Positions 27,375 to 36,538 of a stretch of DNA of 64,000 nucleotides are shown here, in pieces. Numbering within the stretch: position 1 is the stretch's first letter; the number at the start of each line of letters is the position of its first letter. Source of the DNA: Planctomycetota bacterium (GTDB lineage: Bacteria > Planctomycetota > Planctomycetia > Planctomycetales > Planctomycetaceae). Below the pieces are notes generated by a model, which was given only the letters and a program-made list of their open reading frames with translations, was not told the origin of the DNA and did no database searches. The stretch lies in the NCBI GenBank assembly GCA_014584345.1, contig JACTNB010000021.1, forward strand, positions 263,064-327,063. The letters are read 5' to 3'. The position numbers were made by a program, and so were the translations under genes.

Positions 27375-28244
27375 CTATAACTTCCGCTGCCACTTCTGCA
27401 GTAAGAACAATGAATTGCCCGCCAGAATCAGGCCGATCATCAACAGGTGCGCCACGGATTGAGGTCCCATGCGACGCACCCCCTCCTGATAAATTTCGCG
27501 GGGCGTCCCTTCGATATAAGTGGAGGTCACCAGCGTTTCGTATTCCGCCGCTCCCTTGATGGCCCCCAGCATGCCCCGCAACTGCCGCGGGATATAGGGA
27601 TAAATAAACGGGGCCTGCACTCCCGTCACTCCGGCGACCATCTTGACCTTATCGGGAAAAGGAGTGACCGCGTACTGCACCCATTCCTTGACACCCGGAT
27701 ATCCGGCGCTGACGTTGACGATCAATTTCATGTCCTGCACGTTGTCGATCCCCTGGCACATCGGAATCTGATCGATGTTCGTCCCACGGGAATCCGTTGT
27801 GTAGAGTTGCCGCAGGTCCGTCATAATCACCTTGACGACCCCTTCGTAACCAGGTTTGTATCCCAGGTTGACGTAGTCTTCGCCATACACCAGTTCAGGA
27901 AAATCGGGCAGAATCACCTTTTGAATGTTCTCTTCGATCATCTGTGGCCCGACGGGAAACAGGCTGAGAAAATACATCTTCAGTTTTCGACTGGCACAAT
28001 GCAGGACGAAACTGGAAGCCATCGGGCTAAGTTCCCCTTCGCTGGCAGGGTCGTAATCGAATGCCAGCAGAACCGGATCCCCGGGGTTGAGCCGTTCGAT
28101 TTCATCGAACACCGCCCGTGCCTGCTGCGTCGGTGTTTCGTCAAACTGCAGCTCGAACAGAATGGGAATCGCCACCGCCGCCAGCATCAACAGAAATATC
28201 CAGCGCCGATCAAGCCGGGCCAGTCTATCCACTATGTTCCACAT
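27375..28244 (-). CDS. Membrane-anchored protein of unknown function (operon gene 6)
   Basis: A 289-residue protein with one helix at the N-terminus (about 15-32, after RLARLDRRW) and one near the C-terminus (about 262-280), leaving some 220 residues in one compartment, probably outside the cytoplasm. Distinctive segments are NPGDPVLLAFDYDPAS, LGYKPGYEGVV, VAGVTGVQAPFIYPYIP and GAIKGAAEYE. From memory, similar unnamed proteins occur in Chloroflexota and other phyla next to the same partners. The start at ATG 28244 is chosen because GAGGAG lies about 7 bases upstream; a longer frame begins at 28295. Confidence 0.8.
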   Translation of the reverse strand: MWNIVDRLARLDRRWIFLLMLAAVAIPILFELQFDETPTQQARAVFDEIERLNPGDPVLLAFDYDPASEGELSPMASSFVLHCASRKLKMYFLSLFPVGPQMIEENIQKVILPDFPELVYGEDYVNLGYKPGYEGVVKVIMTDLRQLYTTDSRGTNIDQIPMCQGIDNVQDMKLIVNVSAGYPGVKEWVQYAVTPFPDKVKMVAGVTGVQAPFIYPYIPRQLRGMLGAIKGAAEYETLVTSTYIEGTPREIYQEGVRRMGPQSVAHLLMIGLILAGNSLFLLQKWQRKL

Positions 28245-28304
28245 GATGTACTCCTCATCCGCTAATTCACATGCCGACAACGGCACCTTCGACAAACATC
28301 CCGC

Positions 28305-30146
28305 TCAATCGCCACTTCCCAGATACGAACGATCCCCCCCCAGCAGGATCTTTAGGGACGTGGAAACGATCCCCAGGGCGATGCCAATCATGATGGCGCG
28401 ATTCCCCGCCGTATTAATGACCGAAAGAATAAACGCGGTCATGTTTTCGATCCGCAGTATCGACAGGGAATCGGGCAAACCGCTGGTCAGCCAGACGCCC
28501 GTGGGAGTCCGCCCCAGCAGAATAATGAACGCCGTGGCCAACAACAGAAATGCTTCCAGGTTCTTGGCGCGAAACGCGCGAAAGGCCGCAGAGGCCACAT
28601 AAAACGCCAGCAAGGCAAACATCGTCGCCGTCAGCGGCTTGAATGCATACTCGTAACTCCACCAGAACGGCGAACCATCCTGTAAATACCCTCCGGACCA
28701 TGCGTATTTCACGCGATGCGCGGCCTCGTACAACGCAAAGACTTCGTTGTTCCAGAGATGCTCCTCTCGATAGGGAGCCAGCAGCAGGTCCAGAGTCGCG
28801 CGGGGCAGTTGCCCATCGCCAAGAGTCAATGCCGCCACCAAGGTCCGATTCCGTTGCCCGATGGTCGGCAATCGTTGCCGGAATTTTTGCAAGGCCGATT
28901 CCTGGGCAGGTATCCAGGGACCGAGTTCAGACAAGACGCTGCCCAGCGTCCGCAGGTTTACTTCGGGATTCATGACGGCGGCGGTCAACGCCTCCACCTG
29001 GGCTGCGTTGAGTTGCGTATCGGGCTCGCTGGAATCCCGGGTGGGGCTCAGGTCGTCCACTCCCGCCAGTTGTTCCGCGCGCAATTCGCAATACGTCTTT
29101 TTTACCGGCTGACTTTTGCCCGCATCGTTCAGCACGGTTATCAGTTGTTCCGCGTTCCAGAGGCTTCCCAGCATTCCACGCAACAGATTCTGCTGATCCT
29201 CGCTGAGAGTATCCCCCATGTCCGCCACGAAGCGTTCGATCTCTTGTTCCGCCAGCGGTCGCACGCGAGGGAAAACATCCGTTAACTCGGCTCGCATTTC
29301 GGGGGTCATCGGCCCGATCACGGTCAGCGTTTGTCCCTGCAACTTCAGGCTGTCTTCCCGAGAGGAGGGGACCTGCAAACCACTGGGGATATATTGGAGC
29401 GTGCGGGATGTGGGGGCTCTGGCGAGCCGGGCGAGTTCCGTCACTGCGGCGGTCCATGGCTGGGTAGCGGATATGGCGCGTAACTCCTGCTCTGTTGCCT
29501 CCGGCAGGGTGCCGCTGATGGCCAGAGCTTCATGTTCGGCAAAGTACGAAACCTTTCCCGCCAGGGACGCGGGCGGAGCAGACCGTTCCGCCAATTGTTC
29601 CACCGCGCACTTCCAGTCAAGTAGATCATGAAATCCGAGCAAATCCGATTTCTGCGAGGAGGTCATCCAACCGTGAAATTCGAGCGTTCCGAGGCGCTGG
29701 GAGTCATTTTCCGCGAAGGTCATCCGTAGTTGTCGCCGTACCGAAGCCGGCAGGGTCCCGGCAGCCAGATCACCGGGAAGATCGACAGGCAGGCGAAATG
29801 TCAATTCCTCGGGCAGATCGGCCACCGAAAGCGAGGCAAAACTGTAACCAAAGAATTCCTGATCGCTCCCCGGAGGGACTCCCCATTTCAGCAGTCCCAC
29901 TCCCAGGGTCAACAGAAAGGTGACGACCGTGATCAACGAATAGGCCCATCCGGCAGCACGATCGCTGACTTTCCGGAGATGCACTTTCAGCAGATTCCCT
30001 CCTCCCAGGATGAAGGCAATGGCCGCCAGCACATCGAACCAGACCGTTGCCGTTTCCCCCCACGTTACGGTCGCGGGGATAAACGCCGTAATGATCAGGA
30101 CAAAACCGCAGATTGCGGCAATCAATAACGGCACGGTTCGTTTCAC
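28305..30146 (-). CDS. Large membrane protein of unknown function (operon gene 5)
   Basis: A 613-residue protein. Three helices at the N-terminus (about 8-26, 35-50 and 68-88) are followed by some 370 soluble residues and then at least three C-terminal helices (about 500-590). The end, RAIMIGIALGIVSTSLKILLGGDRSYLG in part, is a highly conserved-looking stretch that I recall from unnamed proteins in thermophilic Chloroflexota. The start is a GTG at 30146 with GAGGGA 9 bases upstream. The long soluble middle part may be specific to this lineage. It lies 73 bases after the DUF6754-type gene and 60 bases before the next. Confidence 0.78.
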   Translation of the reverse strand: MKRTVPLLIAAICGFVLIITAFIPATVTWGETATVWFDVLAAIAFILGGGNLLKVHLRKVSDRAAGWAYSLITVVTFLLTLGVGLLKWGVPPGSDQEFFGYSFASLSVADLPEELTFRLPVDLPGDLAAGTLPASVRRQLRMTFAENDSQRLGTLEFHGWMTSSQKSDLLGFHDLLDWKCAVEQLAERSAPPASLAGKVSYFAEHEALAISGTLPEATEQELRAISATQPWTAAVTELARLARAPTSRTLQYIPSGLQVPSSREDSLKLQGQTLTVIGPMTPEMRAELTDVFPRVRPLAEQEIERFVADMGDTLSEDQQNLLRGMLGSLWNAEQLITVLNDAGKSQPVKKTYCELRAEQLAGVDDLSPTRDSSEPDTQLNAAQVEALTAAVMNPEVNLRTLGSVLSELGPWIPAQESALQKFRQRLPTIGQRNRTLVAALTLGDGQLPRATLDLLLAPYREEHLWNNEVFALYEAAHRVKYAWSGGYLQDGSPFWWSYEYAFKPLTATMFALLAFYVASAAFRAFRAKNLEAFLLLATAFIILLGRTPTGVWLTSGLPDSLSILRIENMTAFILSVINTAGNRAIMIGIALGIVSTSLKILLGGDRSYLGSGD

Positions 30147-30219
30147 AGACCAGACTCCCTCAGGCACTAAACAGTATTTCGCTTGATGAACACTTCCCGC
30201 GGCGGCATGCAGCCGTCGC

Positions 30220-31437
30220 CTACGCCGGCCAGAGCAACCAGGTTTCCCAGACACACCCCGCAACGATGCCTACCGCCACTATGATCTTGCCGACATCCTG
30301 CCCCTTCAAACTCCCCAGTTCTTCCGGCGAACCGGAAAGGTAGGCCGAGGCAGCGAACAATTCCTCGCCGATCAATGTGTAGTCACAGGCAGCCACGAAA
30401 AACGGGAGCTGCGAGGGCTGGGCCGTCCCTGCCACTTGAATCGCGCCAATCGAGTTTCCCGTCTCTGCCAGAATCAGCGATTCCGCGAAAAACGACCCCA
30501 GATAAAAACAGGCGGCAGGTTTCTCCCGCACCATCATGCCCGATACGTATGCCACGTAGCCGAACTGTTCGTCGGTCACATAATAGGACAGATCCGGGTT
30601 GTAGGCATCGGGGCGGCCTGCCGCGAGGAAACTTCCCTGAAGTGTTTCCCGTGCTGCCGTCATCACCAGAGCCCGCGATGTGGGAACTTCCACCTTGGCA
30701 TCAAATTCGGCCGCGGTGCGTGCCACATGCGACAGGATATTCAAGCCCGCAATCGTCTGAATATCATTCATGTCCTGAATACCCGGCACGAACAGCACCG
30801 AACGCCCCATTTCGGTGGCGCGTCCCACCGCTTCGTCCACCGCTTCCAGCCCCGCAATCTTGCGGACTTTCATGGGACGCCCCAGTTTGGCCAGTTCGAT
30901 GAAGCAGATCACGGCTCCACAAATCAGGAACCCCACCACCGCCAACACCCATTTGTCTCCCAGGAACCATTGCCGTTTTGTGGAGACCGCCTGGCTGGTC
31001 GCCGCCACAATCCGTTCGTCTCCCGCGGGATCGCGCCACCGCACGCGAAAATAATAGTCATGCCGCGGATGCAAACCCGATACTATCCGCCGCAGCGTCC
31101 GCGCCGCGTCGTCAATTTCCCAGTTACCGTCATTGGGAGGATATTCCGCCAAGGGGACGTACAAGCCATTGTTTTCTTCCGCGATGGTCAGAATGATTCT
31201 GGACGCTGTGTTTTCCTGATGCAATTCCTGAAAATGTTCCGCGGAAAGTTGAATTGTGGCGACCAGGGAATCTCCGTTATCCCAGGGGCGATCCACAACG
31301 GTAACCGTGACCGGGGAGACCGCCTCCTCCGCCAGCAGGGGCGCCGCGTTCATTTGTCCCCAGACCACCACGGCCAGCGCCAATATGTAACGGACCGATC
31401 GTTTCATCCGCCAATTCCCATCACTTACGCTGTCCAT
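30220..31437 (-). CDS. DUF6754-type membrane protein (operon gene 4)
   Basis: A 405-residue protein. After a signal or helix (about 12-35), residues about 40-150 form an immunoglobulin/fibronectin-like extracytoplasmic domain (HPRHDYYFRVRWRDP). A helix at about 158-178 is followed by a cytoplasmic-looking domain with RSVLFVPGIQDMND, EKPAACFYLGSFFAES, TGNSIGAIQVAGTAQ and SQLPFFVAACDYTLIGEELFAA, and a final helix at about 380-400. These motifs match DUF6754 as I remember it; the family has no known function. The ATG at 31437 has GGGAGGA upstream. The gap to the previous gene is 19 bases. Confidence 0.78.
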   Translation of the reverse strand: MDSVSDGNWRMKRSVRYILALAVVVWGQMNAAPLLAEEAVSPVTVTVVDRPWDNGDSLVATIQLSAEHFQELHQENTASRIILTIAEENNGLYVPLAEYPPNDGNWEIDDAARTLRRIVSGLHPRHDYYFRVRWRDPAGDERIVAATSQAVSTKRQWFLGDKWVLAVVGFLICGAVICFIELAKLGRPMKVRKIAGLEAVDEAVGRATEMGRSVLFVPGIQDMNDIQTIAGLNILSHVARTAAEFDAKVEVPTSRALVMTAARETLQGSFLAAGRPDAYNPDLSYYVTDEQFGYVAYVSGMMVREKPAACFYLGSFFAESLILAETGNSIGAIQVAGTAQPSQLPFFVAACDYTLIGEELFAASAYLSGSPEELGSLKGQDVGKIIVAVGIVAGCVWETWLLWPA

Positions 31438-31456
31438 GATTCCTCCCGAGGCGTCC

Positions 31457-32587
31457 TCAACCCGCAATGATTTCCACATTGGCCCGAGGGATTGTAAGCC
31501 GGGGATGCCCCGTGACATCCACTTCAAGCACGCGTGCCTTGGAACCCGACTCCAACATTCGTGGTTCGGCCGGCAGCGAAGCCACCGTCCCGATAAACCC
31601 AAAATAGGGATCGCGAATAATTCTCACCAAGGTGCCTGGTTCGAGCAGGCCTTCAAAAGCACCTTCCTGGAAAACTTCCCCATTGCCCGTTTTGGCTGTC
31701 GTGGGAATGATAATTTCCGGACGCATCACTCCCGCACGAATCTGCGTGGCTCCATTGACCGAAGCCATGGCCCCCGCGCGCGAACAGAACAGCGCATGGG
31801 TCCGGGCTGCCATGCCGATATCGCCAAATCCTTCCGTGATGATCAAGGTGATGCCCACGTTTTCCGTACCGGTGATGGCCACTCCCAGATCGTATCCCAG
31901 GATTTCCTTGAGGTCCTGATCATCGATCCCCCCGGAGACAATCGCCGAGGCGCCCACCTCGATGGCTCGACGAACCGCGCCGTGCGTCATCCGCGCGCCG
32001 CCAATCAGCACCGCCCCCCGCATCTCCTCGGTGATCAGATCGGCCGTCAACGGTTGATCGCATGATTGGCAGACGATCCGGATCGGGCCATATTGCTCGT
32101 TCCCAATTCCAAAAATCCCCTGAACGAGCGAGACCGTCGATTCGATTACAACTCCCTGTTCCGGAAGCACCTGGAGAATTGTGCCCGGGACGTAAGCCCT
32201 CACCTGCACCGGGATCGGATCGCCACGCAGGATGATCTGGCCGGTAATTTTGGAAACAGACTCCAGCGTCCCTGCGATCCCCGAAACATACGTTTTCTTG
32301 AAAAACCCGAAGATTCCCTTGCTGCGGGCCAGTTCCATGCCGATCCGCACCACCTCGCCTGGCTGCACCAGCATGCAGTTATTGATTTCCGCGGAAGAGA
32401 CACCAATCTGATTGGCCAGATTCAGCGGATGGATGTCCCCGGGAATCATCGCTTCCGCCACCACGTCCTGGGCCGTCACGATATCCCCCTGGCGAACATG
32501 CACGGTCCCTGCGATCGGCAGCAGCCGCCGCACATGCAAGGTCGTTTGTTCCGAGACTTTCAATCCGGGAGTGTAGGCATGCGCCAT
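31457..32587 (-). CDS. Soluble beta-rich protein of unknown function (operon gene 3)
   Basis: A 376-residue protein with no signal peptide or membrane helix. The N-terminal 60 residues (LLPIAGTVHVRQGDIVTAQDVVAE) look like a barrel-sandwich (lipoyl-like) hybrid motif, with further short beta repeats (VRAYVPGTILQVLPEQGVVIES). A central alpha/beta portion has MRGAVLIGGARMTHGAVRRAIEVGASAIVSGG. The end (LEPGTLVRIIRDPYFGFIG) resembles a KOW-type motif. It lies between the MutL-like ATPase and the DUF6754-type protein in the operon and may be the cytoplasmic adaptor between them; this is inference. Confidence 0.78.
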   Translation of the reverse strand: MAHAYTPGLKVSEQTTLHVRRLLPIAGTVHVRQGDIVTAQDVVAEAMIPGDIHPLNLANQIGVSSAEINNCMLVQPGEVVRIGMELARSKGIFGFFKKTYVSGIAGTLESVSKITGQIILRGDPIPVQVRAYVPGTILQVLPEQGVVIESTVSLVQGIFGIGNEQYGPIRIVCQSCDQPLTADLITEEMRGAVLIGGARMTHGAVRRAIEVGASAIVSGGIDDQDLKEILGYDLGVAITGTENVGITLIITEGFGDIGMAARTHALFCSRAGAMASVNGATQIRAGVMRPEIIIPTTAKTGNGEVFQEGAFEGLLEPGTLVRIIRDPYFGFIGTVASLPAEPRMLESGSKARVLEVDVTGHPRLTIPRANVEIIAG

Positions 32588-32668
32588 GATGATTCGTCCG
32601 CGATTCTTTCCAATAATTCCGTCCGCGAAGGCCAGTTGCGTCGCCGTTCAGGCGAAAATAGCGAGGCC

Positions 32669-34474
32669 TCACTCCATGTCGTACAATCGCAAGGCCTTGA
32701 CCCAGGCCGAGACCTGATCCCGCTTCGCTCCGCCACTGCCCCCCACGCACAACGGACGGCCACGAGCATCCAAGATCAACCCCACTGTCCCTCCGCGTAC
32801 CTGTTGTTCGATCGGACGCCCCTTGCCCGCACCGCAATCAAGCCGGCGCACAGGTTCAATACGCACCATCGCTTGCTGTTCCCTTTTCAATGGAAACAAC
32901 CGAATCTCCCCCGCATGCATCGTACCATCCGCATGCAGATCCCCCGTGATGCGGTAGCGAAACGCTTCCTTGCCTGGCTTTTGCAATCCAGCCGAAGCGA
33001 TGCACGTTCCGAGATAGATCAGGCAATCCCGCTCGAACACTTCGAGCGCGGCCCGGGGATGCACCTGGGCAAGTACTCCCAGATGGGGCATCATGAAAAT
33101 GCTGTCCTTGGCGAGAGTCGTAAATCCTTCCGGCTCGAAGGCGTCGATCAGCATGGCCGCCGTCTGCTCCATCCGCGGCGCATGAGAGAGCACGCCTCCC
33201 GAGGCCACCAGCAGATTCAGTTTCATATTGTCAACGATTGAACGCCCGCCGGTATCCTGGAGAAACAGATCGCCCACCGTGCGTTGCTGCTGGATCCCCT
33301 TGAGCGTGGTGGCGAATTCCTTGTGTTGCAGGTACGCCAGCCGCAACGCCTCTCGAGCCACGGCCTGCTCGAAAATCAACGCTTCCAAAGTCTGGGGAAT
33401 CGTGGTGGGGCGGATCATCTTATTCTTGACTCGATTCCGCAAATCCCTTTCGTCCATATCGATGTGTACCCAGCGCAGGATGTTCTCCATCGTAGCCTCG
33501 GCACAGACGTTGGAAATGGAGTAACTCATGCCCAGGTTCGCGCTGACGGTACGGTTGAAAACCCCGTCGAATACACTAAAGACATCCGTGGTGGCCCCGC
33601 CGATATCCACCCCCACCGCGTTGATCCCTTCCCGTTCGGCGATGGTGCGGAGAATATTACCGACGGCACCCGGGGTCGGCATGATGGGAGCATTGGTCCA
33701 GGAAATGAGCTTGTCGTACCCCGGGGCATGCGCCATCACGTGTTCCAGGAACAGATCGTGAATTTTATCCCGCGCGGGAGAGAGGTTCTCACTATCCAGG
33801 GTGGGGCGGACGTTTTCGGTTTGCGAGAGTTCCACCCCCTCGTCAAATGCCTCCCGCACCAAAGGCCAGGCTTCCTTGTTGCCTGCAAAAATCACAGGCA
33901 TGCGGTAGCGTTCTCCAAAGCGGGGTTGTGGTTTCGCGGGGGCAATCAGTTCGGCCAGTTGCACAACGTGTTTTTGAGTTCCCCCATCGGTCCCTCCCGA
34001 TAGCAGAATCATGTCGGGGCGAAGTTCCCGTATGCGTTGAATCTGTTCATAGGGTTTGCGTTTGTCGTTGGATGCCAGCGTGTCCATCACGATTGCGCCG
34101 GCCCCGAGCGCGGCCCGCTTTGCGGAGGCAGCCGTCATTTCGCGGACGACGCCCGCCACCAGCATCTGCAGGCCACCCCCCGCGCTGGAAGTGGAAATGT
34201 AGATGTCGCAACCGGTGTTGCCTCGTGCGGGACGGATAATGTGGCCCTGCTCGTCGAGCAGTTGGCGGCCCGATAACTCCGCGATTTCAGCGACTGCGTT
34301 GGAAACCCCCACGGTGACGTCGGCTGCCGGCTCTTCGACCGTGGTCGGCGCCTCGCCCCGATACGTTTGCCGATAATGCCCCTCGACCTTCTCGATCAGG
34401 ATTGCCTTGGTCGTGGTGCTGCCGCAGTCTGTTGCCAGAATGACGTTAATCTGGTCGGTGGCGAGTGCAGACAT
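32669..34474 (-). CDS. Glutamate mutase L (MutL/GlmL)-family ASKHA ATPase (operon gene 2)
   Basis: A 601-residue ATPase of the acetate kinase/sugar kinase/Hsp70/actin superfamily. Phosphate-1 motif: ATDCGSTTTK at residues 14-23; phosphate-2 motif: GVDIGGATTD around residue 290; adenosine motif: LLVASGGVLSH. These match MutL/GlmL, named after the gene next to B12-dependent glutamate mutase, where such proteins are thought to act as reactivating chaperones. No mutase subunit or B12 protein is encoded in the window. Instead it sits in an operon with membrane proteins, so it may drive or regulate a membrane machine by ATP hydrolysis. The ATG at 34474 has AAGG upstream. Confidence 0.87.
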   Translation of the reverse strand: MSALATDQINVILATDCGSTTTKAILIEKVEGHYRQTYRGEAPTTVEEPAADVTVGVSNAVAEIAELSGRQLLDEQGHIIRPARGNTGCDIYISTSSAGGGLQMLVAGVVREMTAASAKRAALGAGAIVMDTLASNDKRKPYEQIQRIRELRPDMILLSGGTDGGTQKHVVQLAELIAPAKPQPRFGERYRMPVIFAGNKEAWPLVREAFDEGVELSQTENVRPTLDSENLSPARDKIHDLFLEHVMAHAPGYDKLISWTNAPIMPTPGAVGNILRTIAEREGINAVGVDIGGATTDVFSVFDGVFNRTVSANLGMSYSISNVCAEATMENILRWVHIDMDERDLRNRVKNKMIRPTTIPQTLEALIFEQAVAREALRLAYLQHKEFATTLKGIQQQRTVGDLFLQDTGGRSIVDNMKLNLLVASGGVLSHAPRMEQTAAMLIDAFEPEGFTTLAKDSIFMMPHLGVLAQVHPRAALEVFERDCLIYLGTCIASAGLQKPGKEAFRYRITGDLHADGTMHAGEIRLFPLKREQQAMVRIEPVRRLDCGAGKGRPIEQQVRGGTVGLILDARGRPLCVGGSGGAKRDQVSAWVKALRLYDME

Positions 34475-34563
34475 CGGTTTCCATACCTTGCAAGGAAGAA
34501 TTCTGCCTGGGGAGGATCATTCCGAGAGTCCCTGCGAGCAACAAACTCTCTGGAGTAAGCTAG

Positions 34564-34914
34564 TTAATTGTCCGCGGCATTACCAGCCTGCAATGCATCC
34601 AGCCGATCCGTAATCAGATCCATGGCGTCGCGACGTTCCAGGAACAAAGTGAATTCCCGGTATTCGTCTCGCGAAAAAATGGTCGTGGCGACCGGTTCCA
34701 GAAAATGCAGGGACTGCGCCCCCAGATAGTTCAACGGACGCACCATCTCGAACAGCGCACTGGCAGCCGGTGTCAGCCTGCGTTTGACGATCGCCGAACA
34801 GAGACGCTCCACCAGTTCAAGTTGCTTGACAGTCGGAGGGTTTGCCTCCGACCCCTTCACCGCGAAGGCATGCCGAAGCTGATCCCACAGACTGGTTCGT
34901 TCCGTACCGCTCAA
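34564..34914 (-). CDS. Small helical protein, probable first gene of the operon
   Basis: A 116-residue cytoplasmic, mainly helical protein. The segment LVERLCSAIVKRRLTPAASALFEMVRPLNYLGAQSLHFLEPV (in pieces here) looks strongly conserved, and I recall similar small proteins next to MutL-like genes in other phyla. The start is a TTG at 34914 with AGGGA 9 bases before it; no in-frame ATG upstream fits. It precedes the MutL-like gene by 89 bases on the same strand. An 82-base gap separates it from the DUF1501 gene upstream, so readthrough from that gene is possible. Confidence 0.72.
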   Translation of the reverse strand: MSGTERTSLWDQLRHAFAVKGSEANPPTVKQLELVERLCSAIVKRRLTPAASALFEMVRPLNYLGAQSLHFLEPVATTIFSRDEYREFTLFLERRDAMDLITDRLDALQAGNAADN

Positions 34915-34996
34915 GGCGACATTCCCTGGGTTGATTCGACTAGAAGAGGGAATTGTGAGTTTTCATTGTACTCGCTATTGCGAAAATGTCGCTCCC

Positions 34997-36460
34997 CTAC
35001 GCGATGATTTCCTTCACCACCCGAGATGGCAATACTCCCGTCAGTCGCGAATCCAGTCCCTGGTAGGGATACGAAAAACGCGTGTGATCGATCCCCAGCA
35101 GATGCAGCATGGTGGCATGCAGATCCCGCACGTGAACGGGGTTTTCGACCGCGTAATATCCAAGTTCATCGGTGTTGCCATACGATGTCCCCCCGCGTAT
35201 GCCGCCTCCCGCCATCCACATGGAGAACCCCTTGATGTGATGGTCGCGTCCCACTCCCCCTTTTCCCTGAAACATCGGCGTGCGACCGAATTCGCCTCCC
35301 CAGATGATCAGCGTATCATCCAGCATGCCCCGTTGCTTGAGATCCGTCACCAGGGCATAGGTGGGCCGGTCGGTCAGGTCGGAACAGATTTGCATATACT
35401 TTTCGAGACCGCCGTGATGATCCCAGCCGCGATGATACAAATGAATGAAACGGACGCCCCGCTCCGCCAACCGCCGGGCCAACAGGCAATTCGAGGCATA
35501 CGAGCCATCGCCCGGGGTGGCGCCATACATTTCCAGAACGTGTTTCGGCTCGTCGGAGACATCCATCAGATCGGGAACGGACATCTGCATTTTGAAGGCC
35601 ATTTCATAGGCGGAGATGCGAGTTTCCAGCTCGGGATTGCGCACCTGCTCCAGGCGGTGGCGATCCAGCGTGCCAATTGCCTCGATAATCTGTTGTTGTT
35701 GTGGCAAAGGGACGCCCCGGGGTGGGGAAACATAGTTCACGGGATCTCCCGTGGAATTGAACTCGACCCCTTGAAATTTGCTGGGCAGAAATCCGGCACT
35801 CCATTGTCGCGAGGCAATCGGCTGGGGATTCCGCCCTCCCACGCTGGTCATCACGACAAACCCAGGGAGTTGATTAGTTTCCACGCCCAGCCCGTAGGTG
35901 ATCCAGGATCCCATCGAAGGCCGTCCCGATAGAGCCGTCCCCGTGTTCATGAAGGTATGGGCCGGATCGTGGTTGATCTGTTCGGTCTGTAGGGATTTGA
36001 TCACGCAAATCTCGTTGGCCATCTTTGCGTGCCAGGGAAAGTAATCGCTGATATACAACCCACCTTCGCCGTACTGCCGGAATTTCGTCAGCGGCCCCTG
36101 GGCGCGCAGTTCCTGCCCCTGCAATTGCGCGATGGGCTGGCCTGCCGTGTACGATTCCGGCATCGGCTGACCGCTGATCTCCTCCAGCTTCGGTTTGTAA
36201 TCGAACGTTTCCAGGTGCGATGGGCCCCCCGCCATGCAAAGAAAGATCACCCGCTTGACCCGGGGCGGCAGATGCGGAAGTCCTGGCAAGCCTGCCACCA
36301 TGCCCGAGGGAGACTCCTGCCCCCAGGCCCTGGAAGCATCCGCCCCGAACAGACTCCCCAAGGCTGCCGAGCCAAGCCCGATCCCGGATCGATTGAGGAA
36401 GGCGCGACGCCGCATCTGCTGGCAAATGTGCTCCTCGGCATGCGCCTGAGTTGTATTCAT
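34997..36460 (-). CDS. DUF1501 family protein with Tat signal
   Basis: A 487-residue exported protein. The twin-arginine signal is RRRAFLNRSG at residues 17-26, so it is probably exported folded with a cofactor or metal. The body is DUF1501, a member of the alkaline-phosphatase/sulfatase-like fold (IFLCMAGGPSHLETFDYKP near residue 70, GWDHHGGLEKYM near 345, IIWGGEFGRTPMFQGKGGVGRDHH near 385). In planctomycetes it almost always follows a DUF1549/DUF1553 cytochrome-like gene, as here: the stop of that gene is 78 bases upstream. The pair is thought to serve polysaccharide or other carbon use at the cell surface, but the reaction is unknown. Confidence 0.92.
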   Translation of the reverse strand: MNTTQAHAEEHICQQMRRRAFLNRSGIGLGSAALGSLFGADASRAWGQESPSGMVAGLPGLPHLPPRVKRVIFLCMAGGPSHLETFDYKPKLEEISGQPMPESYTAGQPIAQLQGQELRAQGPLTKFRQYGEGGLYISDYFPWHAKMANEICVIKSLQTEQINHDPAHTFMNTGTALSGRPSMGSWITYGLGVETNQLPGFVVMTSVGGRNPQPIASRQWSAGFLPSKFQGVEFNSTGDPVNYVSPPRGVPLPQQQQIIEAIGTLDRHRLEQVRNPELETRISAYEMAFKMQMSVPDLMDVSDEPKHVLEMYGATPGDGSYASNCLLARRLAERGVRFIHLYHRGWDHHGGLEKYMQICSDLTDRPTYALVTDLKQRGMLDDTLIIWGGEFGRTPMFQGKGGVGRDHHIKGFSMWMAGGGIRGGTSYGNTDELGYYAVENPVHVRDLHATMLHLLGIDHTRFSYPYQGLDSRLTGVLPSRVVKEIIA

Positions 36461-36538
36461 CGCCTCTGTCTCCTCTTCGATGTCAACCGTTTCGTGGGCT
36501 CCCGCGAGAGTCGCGAAGGAACATTTCCTCGAACGATT

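Noticed and set aside
30436..31470. 344-codon plus-strand frame over the DUF6754-type gene
   Set aside because: It is antisense to a recognisable protein and has no ribosome site.
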